Shown here piece after piece: positions 8,118-12,722 of a stretch of 12,722 bases of DNA. The stretch comes from Fidelibacterota bacterium UBA2125 (GTDB taxonomy: Bacteria > Fidelibacterota > Marinisomatia > Marinisomatales > S15-B10): contig DCXX01000016.1 in NCBI GenBank assembly GCA_002329125.1, forward strand, positions 1 to 12,722, in the 5' to 3' direction. Made by a program: the position numbers and the translations under genes. Position 1 is the stretch's first letter. Every line of letters starts with the position of its first letter. The notes below the pieces were generated by a model, which was given only the letters and a program-made list of their open reading frames with translations, did not search any database and was not told where the DNA came from.

Positions 8118-9193
8118 ACAAAAAGGTCCCAGATACCAACACCAATGATGGTTACAAACGAAGCAGGCAAGAAAAACTTCCAACACAAACGCATGAGCTG
8201 ATCTGTCCGAAGGCGTGGGAATGTCCAACGAAACCACATCATGACAAAAATGAGAAAAGAAACTTTGGAAATAAACCAAAAAATACCCCAGAGATTACCC
8301 TCTAAGTATCCCGGGATAGGGCTGAGCCAACCGCCGAGAAAAAGAAGGGAAGCCACACCTGCAACAATAAACATATTGGCATACTCAGCCAGGAAAAAGA
8401 ACGACCAACGCATACCAGAATATTCGGTCATCCACCCCGCTACCAGTTCCGACTCAGCTTCAGGCAGATCGAAGGGCGTCCGATTTACTTCCGCCACACC
8501 CGCAACGAAAAAGATCCAGAAAGCAATAAAAGTGAATGGATTGTCTAAGATAAACCAGTTCGGCAGTATGGCCAGTGTTGTACCTGTCTGAGCAGCCACA
8601 ATATCCCTGAAAGCAAGACTACCGGAAAGCATAATCACCGACAGTAGAGATAGGCCAGCAGGAATCTCATAACTGACAATCTGCGCCGCGGAACGCATGG
8701 CACCATAGAGTGACCATTTGTTGTTGGAACTGTAGCCGGCAAGAATGATGCCTATGACACCCACTGACCCCATGGCAAGAATGTAAAATAGACCAATGTT
8801 GAAATCGGCCGCCACCAAGTATTCATTAAAGGGAAAGGCTGCAAAAGCGGTAAAGGAGGCCGTAAAAAGAATGAACGGCGCTATGATAAAAAGTTTTCTA
8901 TCGGCAGTGGCTGGAATGATGTCCTCTTTTGTAATAAGCTTTACAGCATCAGCCACTGTCTGGAGAATGCCCCATTTCCCGGCGTGAAGACCCACCCCCT
9001 GACCCATAGGACCAAGCCTGTCCTGCATAAAAGCCGAAATTTTCCGTTCAGCATAAACGGCAATCAGAGCATTCAGAGCCATAAAGAGAAATATGGGAAG
9101 CCCAGCCAGAGTGACAGCCAAGACAAATGACAAATTTGGCGAAGACGCCAACCACGTTATTTCGGAAAAGGTTTCGAGAAAATAATCTACCAT
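8111..9193 (-). CDS. nuoH: NADH-quinone oxidoreductase subunit H
   Basis: NuoH (ND1) is the eight-helix subunit that closes the quinone chamber against NuoB and NuoD. The 360-residue protein shows the family marks in order: AERKISAFMQDRLGP (48-62), ADAVKLITKEDIIP (81-94), GYSSNNKWSLYGAMRSAAQ (153-171), and AEVNRTPFDLPEAESELVAG (234-253) with Glu235 and the acidic quinone-loop residues, then MTEYSGMRW and EYANM. The first cytoplasmic loop reads GPMGQGVGLHAGKWGILQ (61-78), about six residues longer than the E. coli GPNRVGWGGSLQ form. The ATG at 9193 overlaps the nuoD stop by one base (TGATG). Following nuoD directly, it shows that nuoE, nuoF and nuoG are absent from this series. Confidence 0.96.
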   Translation of the reverse strand: MVDYFLETFSEITWLASSPNLSFVLAVTLAGLPIFLFMALNALIAVYAERKISAFMQDRLGPMGQGVGLHAGKWGILQTVADAVKLITKEDIIPATADRKLFIIAPFILFTASFTAFAAFPFNEYLVAADFNIGLFYILAMGSVGVIGIILAGYSSNNKWSLYGAMRSAAQIVSYEIPAGLSLLSVIMLSGSLAFRDIVAAQTGTTLAILPNWFILDNPFTFIAFWIFFVAGVAEVNRTPFDLPEAESELVAGWMTEYSGMRWSFFFLAEYANMFIVAGVASLLFLGGWLSPIPGYLEGNLWGIFWFISKVSFLIFVMMWFRWTFPRLRTDQLMRLCWKFFLPASFVTIIGVGIWDLFVR

Positions 9194-10338
9194 CAGCGGT
9201 CAATCTCCCCCAGCACGATATCTAGTGAGCCAAGGATGGCGATGACATCTGAAATCATCCATCCCCGGGAGATTTCGTTGAGACAACTCAAGGCAGTAAA
9301 GGCAGGTGACCTCATTTTGATTCGGGAGGGAATATCACTCCCGTCGCTGGCAATGTAATAGCCAAGATCACCTCGGGGACTTTCGGTCCTGCTGTAAACA
9401 TGGCCCGCTTTTGGTCTGATCTTTTTCGGCAAAGCAGCATGCACATCGCCGTCGCGAGGCAGGGCATCCAGCGCTTGGCGAATAATCTTTACACACTCCT
9501 CCAGTTCTCTCACCCGAACGTAATACCTGTCCCAGCAATCGCCCACAGAACCCATTGCGCCGGTACCGATGGGAATATCAAACTCAAATCTATCATAAAT
9601 GCCGTAGGGGTCATCCTTTCTGAGATCCCACCGGACTCCCGAGCCACGAAGGTTAGGACCTGTGACGCCATAGCTGATAGCCACATCGGCAGGAATAACA
9701 CCCACATCGGCTGACCGTTCTATGAAAATTTTGTTGTAGGTGAGTAAGTCGTTGTATTCATTGATTTTGGGTTCGAAATAATCGAGAAATTCATACGTCT
9801 TTTCCACCCACCCAACGGGGAAATCATGAGAAACACCACCTATCCAGATGTAATTGTAAAGCAAACGGGCACCACAAAGCATTTCAAAAAGATCCAGAAT
9901 CCTTTCCCGATCGCGAAAACAGTAAAGAAAGGGTGTAAATGCACCTACGTCAAGACCAAAAGTACCCAAAGCCAGCAGATGACTGGCGATTCGGTTCATC
10001 TCAGCCACGATGACCCGCATATACTCCACCTTCTCCGGAACTTTGGTCTCCATTAACTGTTCCACAGCAACGGCGTAACCAAAATTGTTGTTCATGGAGC
10101 CGATGTAATCGCAGCGGTCAGTATAGGGAATGGACTGTTCATAGGTGAGATTTTCACAATGTTTTTCGAAACAGCGGTGAAGGTAACCGATGTAGGGTGT
10201 AATCTGTGTAATGATTTCCCCGTCCGTATGTACCTTAAGTCGAAGGACACCGTGTGTGCTGGGGTGCTGCGGCCCGATGTTGAGGATCATCTCATCACCA
10301 TGAACAGTACCAAGTTCTTGCTCGATAACTACTCCCAT
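9193..10338 (-). CDS. nuoD: NADH-quinone oxidoreductase subunit D, first copy
   Basis: NuoD (49 kDa) forms the quinone head-group site of complex I. The 381-residue protein has GPQHPSTHGVLR with His25 and His29, and Tyr78 in YTDRCDYIGSM. These sit at the same spacing as Thermus Nqo4 His38 and Tyr87, which bind quinone. Downstream are EMNRIASHLLALGTFGLDVG and the C-terminal ESPRGDLGYYIASDG, RIKMRSPAFTAL and LGSLDIVLGEIDR. No CxxC nickel-ligand pairs are present, so it is not a hydrogenase large subunit. The ATG at 10338 overlaps the end of nuoC by 10 nt; a later ATG at codon 17 (MILNIGP) is an alternative start that would remove the overlap. It precedes nuoH directly. Confidence 0.96.
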   Translation of the reverse strand: MGVVIEQELGTVHGDEMILNIGPQHPSTHGVLRLKVHTDGEIITQITPYIGYLHRCFEKHCENLTYEQSIPYTDRCDYIGSMNNNFGYAVAVEQLMETKVPEKVEYMRVIVAEMNRIASHLLALGTFGLDVGAFTPFLYCFRDRERILDLFEMLCGARLLYNYIWIGGVSHDFPVGWVEKTYEFLDYFEPKINEYNDLLTYNKIFIERSADVGVIPADVAISYGVTGPNLRGSGVRWDLRKDDPYGIYDRFEFDIPIGTGAMGSVGDCWDRYYVRVRELEECVKIIRQALDALPRDGDVHAALPKKIRPKAGHVYSRTESPRGDLGYYIASDGSDIPSRIKMRSPAFTALSCLNEISRGWMISDVIAILGSLDIVLGEIDR

Positions 10339-10829
10339 CCTTCTTTCATCTTGTTAATAACAATTCCGTGCCAGGTTTCAGGAAACTCGTAATCTTTGCG
10401 AAGAGGGAAACCGTCCCAGTCACTGGGGAGTAATATTCTGCGTAAGTCACGGTGCCCTTCGAATTCTATGCCAAACATATCATACACTTCTCTCTCGAAC
10501 CAGTCTGCTACGCGCCAAATCTGCTCCACCGAGGGAACCTTCGGGTCACTTTTCGGCATGGAGACATATATCTCGAGTTTGTGATTATGCTTCATGGAGT
10601 GGAGGTTGTAGCTAACGGCCAGATTTTCACTCTCTACTCCTTCATCGATACCTGTGATGCACATCATGGCATCGAAGAAAAGTTCCGGCGTTTTCCGAAG
10701 GAAAGGGGCCAGTTGCCCCCACTGCTCCGGCGTTAATCTGACTGTGTCCGCCGAAACTTCTTCATCGATGGACGCAAAGCCTTCTCCGAACTTCGCATTG
10801 ATAATTCCGATAATCCCCGCAAAATCCAT
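10329..10829 (-). CDS. nuoC: NADH-quinone oxidoreductase subunit C, first copy
   Basis: This 166-residue stand-alone NuoC is a scaffold subunit of the Q module. The signature runs from about 98 to 121 (VPSVEQIWRVADWFEREVYD, then MFGI), followed by FEGHRDLRRILLPSDWDGFP and LRKDYEFPETWHGI (143-156). The LPxDW and WHGI forms differ from the PEDYKGHPLRKDYP of the second NuoC, so the two copies belong to different NuoC lineages. The ATG at 10829 is only 17 nt after the nuoA stop, where nuoB would normally lie; a weak TGGAA precedes it. The end overlaps nuoD by 10 nt. Confidence 0.95.
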   Translation of the reverse strand: MDFAGIIGIINAKFGEGFASIDEEVSADTVRLTPEQWGQLAPFLRKTPELFFDAMMCITGIDEGVESENLAVSYNLHSMKHNHKLEIYVSMPKSDPKVPSVEQIWRVADWFEREVYDMFGIEFEGHRDLRRILLPSDWDGFPLRKDYEFPETWHGIVINKMKEGWE

Positions 10830-10846
10830 CGTTCCAGAGGGCTAGA

Positions 10847-11302
10847 CTAGGCCGCTGTCTCCTGAGGAGCAGGAGCAGGCGATGCGGGAGTTTCTTCTAT
10901 AATAGTCAGTTTTCGATATCGGCCACGGCCGTAAGGAACGGAATACTTAACCCACTCCAAGTCACCTTTCCGCCAGACATACGCTAGTCCCAAAGCAAGT
11001 ATACCCAGGAAAATCATCATCTCAACAAAAGCAAACAGGCCCAATTCCTTATAGACAACGGCCCACGGAAAAAGAAAAACAACCTCCACGTCAAAAATGA
11101 TGAAAATGAGAGCAATCACATAAAAACGAATATTGAACTTGACCCAGGCAGGGCCTTCAACATCCTCCCCACACTCGTACGTGGACATCTTTTCAGCAGT
11201 CTTTCGGCGGGGTGACAGGATTCTCTGAAGCAACAAGGGAACGGCAACAAGAATAATGCCGATCAGGACAAAAATAAATGAGGTACCAAAGTCTCTATAC
11301 AT
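10847..11302 (-). CDS. nuoA: NADH-quinone oxidoreductase subunit A, first copy
   Basis: This three-helix NuoA (ND3) has helices at about 8-27, 57-80 and 88-109, the YECGED loop with Cys44, FIIFDVEVVFLFPWAVVY (67-84) and WRKGDLEWV. The start chosen is the ATG at 11302, giving 151 residues and an N-terminus just before helix 1. The frame stays open to an ATG at 11356 and a TTG at 11365, but the extra 18-21 residues do not look like NuoA and would overlap a possible promoter. After the usual end the protein continues about 34 residues, with a basic patch (YGRGRYRK) then a Pro/Ala-rich tail (TPASPAPAPQETAA), which is unusual. It is the first gene of the series and is followed by nuoC, not nuoB. 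Confidence 0.93.
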   Translation of the reverse strand: MYRDFGTSFIFVLIGIILVAVPLLLQRILSPRRKTAEKMSTYECGEDVEGPAWVKFNIRFYVIALIFIIFDVEVVFLFPWAVVYKELGLFAFVEMMIFLGILALGLAYVWRKGDLEWVKYSVPYGRGRYRKLTIIEETPASPAPAPQETAA

Positions 11303-11331
11303 GGATGTTGAGCTGTTAATAACAGGCAAGG

Positions 11332-11360
11332 AATTTATTGTTACCCCTATGGTCATGCAA
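11332..11360 (-). promoter_or_regulatory. Candidate promoter for the nuo series
   Basis: On the minus strand TTGCAT (11360-11355) and TAAATT (11337-11332) are separated by exactly 17 nt. The -35 matches the sigma-70 consensus at only 3 of 6 positions and the -10 at 4 of 6. Transcription would begin near 11326, upstream of the preferred nuoA ATG at 11302. The short leader would contain a 13-bp inverted repeat, CTGTTAATAACAG on the plus strand (11313-11325). Weak evidence, by eye only. Confidence 0.25.
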
Positions 11361-11441
11361 GGCAATTTCCGTCAAGAAAGGGTTCTAAAACGCTATTTTC
11401 ACATTGAATGAGAAATGCCAGTCTGTCTCATCCAAAACAGA

Positions 11442-11470
11442 TTGACGAAGGAGATCTCTTCACCTAAATT
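11442..11470 (+). promoter_or_regulatory. Candidate sigma-70-like promoter for proline dehydrogenase
   Basis: TTGACG (11442-11447) and TAAATT (11465-11470) are spaced by 17 nt. They match the -35 consensus at 5 of 6 and the -10 at 4 of 6 positions. The spacer holds a palindrome centred on GAGATCTC (11451-11458), a possible operator. Transcription would start near 11477, only about 6 nt before the ATG at 11483, implying an almost leaderless mRNA. If so, the AAGGAG at 11448-11453 is not a ribosome site for this ATG. Confidence 0.35.
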
Positions 11471-11482
11471 CGCTCTTCTCTT

Positions 11483-12382
11483 ATGGGACTTGTAAACAGC
11501 TCACTCAACTTTTTTCTTCCTATGCTCCCAAGAAATTTCATCCGTCCTTTCGCCATGCGATATGTTGCCGGAGATAACGAAGGTGACGCACTCGGCCTGG
11601 TTCATGAGCTCAATCAGCTGGACTTCTCAGCGGCCCTGGACATTCTGGGTGAACATTCCAAATCGGTAGAAGAAGCCAAGGTGATCACCGAAAGTTATAT
11701 CCGTCTGTTCGAAGTGATTGCAGACTCGAGCCTCGATTGTAACATTTCCATTAAACTGACTCATCTCGGTCTCGGCTATGATGATAAACTTGCAGAAGAC
11801 AATTTGTTCGCCCTTCTGGAAACAGCCGAGGAAACCGGCAACTTTCTCCGCATCGACATGGAGAATACGCCATTCACAGACACCACACTTTCTCTGTACG
11901 AAAAGTGTAAATCCAAGTATGCAGGCGTGGGGCTGGCCCTTCAGGCATATTTACGCCGCAGTGAAATGGACCTCAAACGGTTGATCTCTCATAATCTTAA
12001 TGTGAGGATCTGTAAAGGAATCTACCTGGAACCTGAAGCGTTGGCATTTCACAACAGAGAAGAGATTAGAGAAAGTTATATAAAGCTGGTTCAAACGGGG
12101 CTTTCTGAAGGTGCCTATATCGGAATTGCCACACACGATATCTATCTGATTGATACATTGGAGACATGGATCGAAAATCAGGCCATCCCGAAAGAACGCT
12201 ACGAATTTCAAGTCCTCTATGGTGTTCCCGTTGGAAACAGGATGGAACAATTATTGGAGGATGGCCACAAAGTACGTTACTACATCCCCTTCGGAGACCA
12301 GTGGTACGCTTATGCTATAAGGCGTTTCAAGGAAAATCCAAATATTGCATCGTATATTGTTAGAAACTTTTTCAGGAAGTGA
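11483..12382 (+). CDS. Proline dehydrogenase (monofunctional, FAD-dependent)
   Basis: This enzyme oxidises L-proline to 1-pyrroline-5-carboxylate and passes electrons through FAD to quinone at the inner face of the membrane. The 299-residue length fits the monofunctional bacterial class rather than bifunctional PutA. Barrel motifs appear in order: ISIKLTHLGLG (88-98, Lys91), RIDMEN (123-128, Asp125), LALQAYLRRS (151-160), VRICKGIY (174-181), IATHD (215-219), EFQVLYGVP (241-249) and the substrate-binding YIPFGDQWYAYAIRRFKENP (267-286) with Arg280 and Arg281. The ATG at 11483 is preceded in frame by a stop at 11465. It is divergent from the nuo genes and overlaps the next gene by one base. No 1-pyrroline-5-carboxylate dehydrogenase gene is seen here. 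PutB-type is the likely class. Confidence 0.93.
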   Translation: MGLVNSSLNFFLPMLPRNFIRPFAMRYVAGDNEGDALGLVHELNQLDFSAALDILGEHSKSVEEAKVITESYIRLFEVIADSSLDCNISIKLTHLGLGYDDKLAEDNLFALLETAEETGNFLRIDMENTPFTDTTLSLYEKCKSKYAGVGLALQAYLRRSEMDLKRLISHNLNVRICKGIYLEPEALAFHNREEIRESYIKLVQTGLSEGAYIGIATHDIYLIDTLETWIENQAIPKERYEFQVLYGVPVGNRMEQLLEDGHKVRYYIPFGDQWYAYAIRRFKENPNIASYIVRNFFRK

Positions 12383-12722
12383 TGAACGAACCGGAAACCA
12401 TCGATCAAATTTTTAAAATGAAAACTGTCGCAGTAGTAGGGATGAGCCCCAAGCCGGAACGGCCCAGCCATTATGTTGGCATGTACCTAAAAGAACAGGG
12501 ATATAATATTATCCCTGTTAACCCGGGCCACAAGGAGATTGCCGGCATGACTTCCTACCCTTCATTGCTGGATATCCCGGTCAAGGTGGATGTGGTAGAT
12601 GTGTTCCGTAGACCGGAACATACGGTTCCCATTTCTGAAGCGGCGGTTGAGATCGGTGCCAAGGCCCTTTGGCTCCAGGACGGTGTAATCAATGATGAAG
12701 CGGCAAAACTGGCGGAAGATGC
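12382..12722 (+). CDS. CoA-binding domain protein, YccU-like (3' end outside window)
   Basis: This partial reading of 113 codons stays open to the right edge. It looks like the small stand-alone CoA-binding (succinyl-CoA synthetase alpha N-terminal-like) family, which has a Rossmann fold. The glycine-rich turn VAVVGMSPKPERPSHYVGMY (16-35) is followed by IIPVNPG, VDVVDVFRRPE and KALWLQDGVINDEAAKLA. The family usually has about 130-150 residues, so the gene probably ends shortly after the edge. Members lack a catalytic domain and most have no proven role. The ATG at 12382 overlaps the proline dehydrogenase stop (TGATG) with AGGAAG just upstream, so the two are probably co-translated. A link to proline breakdown is suggested only by this coupling. 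Confidence 0.85.
   Translation, partial: MNEPETIDQIFKMKTVAVVGMSPKPERPSHYVGMYLKEQGYNIIPVNPGHKEIAGMTSYPSLLDIPVKVDVVDVFRRPEHTVPISEAAVEIGAKALWLQDGVINDEAAKLAED

Noticed and set aside
9193..10338. NuoD as a membrane-bound hydrogenase large subunit
   Set aside because: No CxxC nickel-ligand pairs at either end; quinone-site His and Tyr of complex I are present.
10830..10846. Possible nuoB remnant between the first nuoA and nuoC
   Set aside because: The 17 nt are too short to hold any remnant and encode no CC or PGCPP motif.
11303..11365. Upstream TTG (11365) and ATG (11356) as the nuoA start
   Set aside because: The added residues are unlike NuoA N-termini, lack a ribosome site and overlap a candidate promoter; kept only as alternatives.

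Overview
The window is almost entirely respiratory complex I (proton-translocating NADH:quinone oxidoreductase) genes on the minus strand, read from right to left. A separate two-gene rightward unit for proline oxidation lies at the right edge. The organism is a bacterium of moderate GC. Most start codons lack a strong Shine-Dalgarno sequence, and the NuoC, NuoD and NuoI sequences look like those of the Bacteroidota/Chlorobi/Marinimicrobia-like (FCB) assemblage. That placement is an impression from motifs, not a phylogeny.

Layout. (1) 11302 down to 1608 is a tight block in the order nuoA-C-D-H-I-J-K-L-M-N, with genes overlapping or separated by no more than about 21 nt. It lacks nuoB: only 17 nt separate nuoA from nuoC. 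It also lacks nuoE, nuoF and nuoG, since nuoD runs straight into nuoH. (2) After a 69-nt gap with no visible terminator, a second set starts on the same strand: nuoA (1538-1173), nuoB (1116-625), nuoC (624-112) and the first 37 codons of nuoD (112-1), which leaves the window. The second A, C and D proteins differ strongly from the first, so they are old paralogues and not a fresh tandem duplication. (3) Divergent from the first nuoA, across a short promoter region, are a monofunctional proline dehydrogenase (11483-12382) and, overlapping its stop by one base, the start of a CoA-binding-domain protein that runs off the right edge.

How it fits together. NuoC, D and I with a NuoB would form the peripheral Q module. 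NuoA, H, J, K, L, M and N form the membrane arm, whose antiporter-like subunits L, M and N keep their key Glu and Lys residues. Without E, F and G the first set resembles 11-subunit complex I types that take electrons from something other than the standard NADH module, unless the second cluster supplies those genes outside the window. The only nuoB visible is in the second set, so the first complex must borrow it or use one encoded elsewhere. Proline dehydrogenase is expected to feed electrons into the same quinone pool. No RNA gene, mobile element, CRISPR array or long repeat was seen, and no gene-free stretch exceeds about 180 nt.
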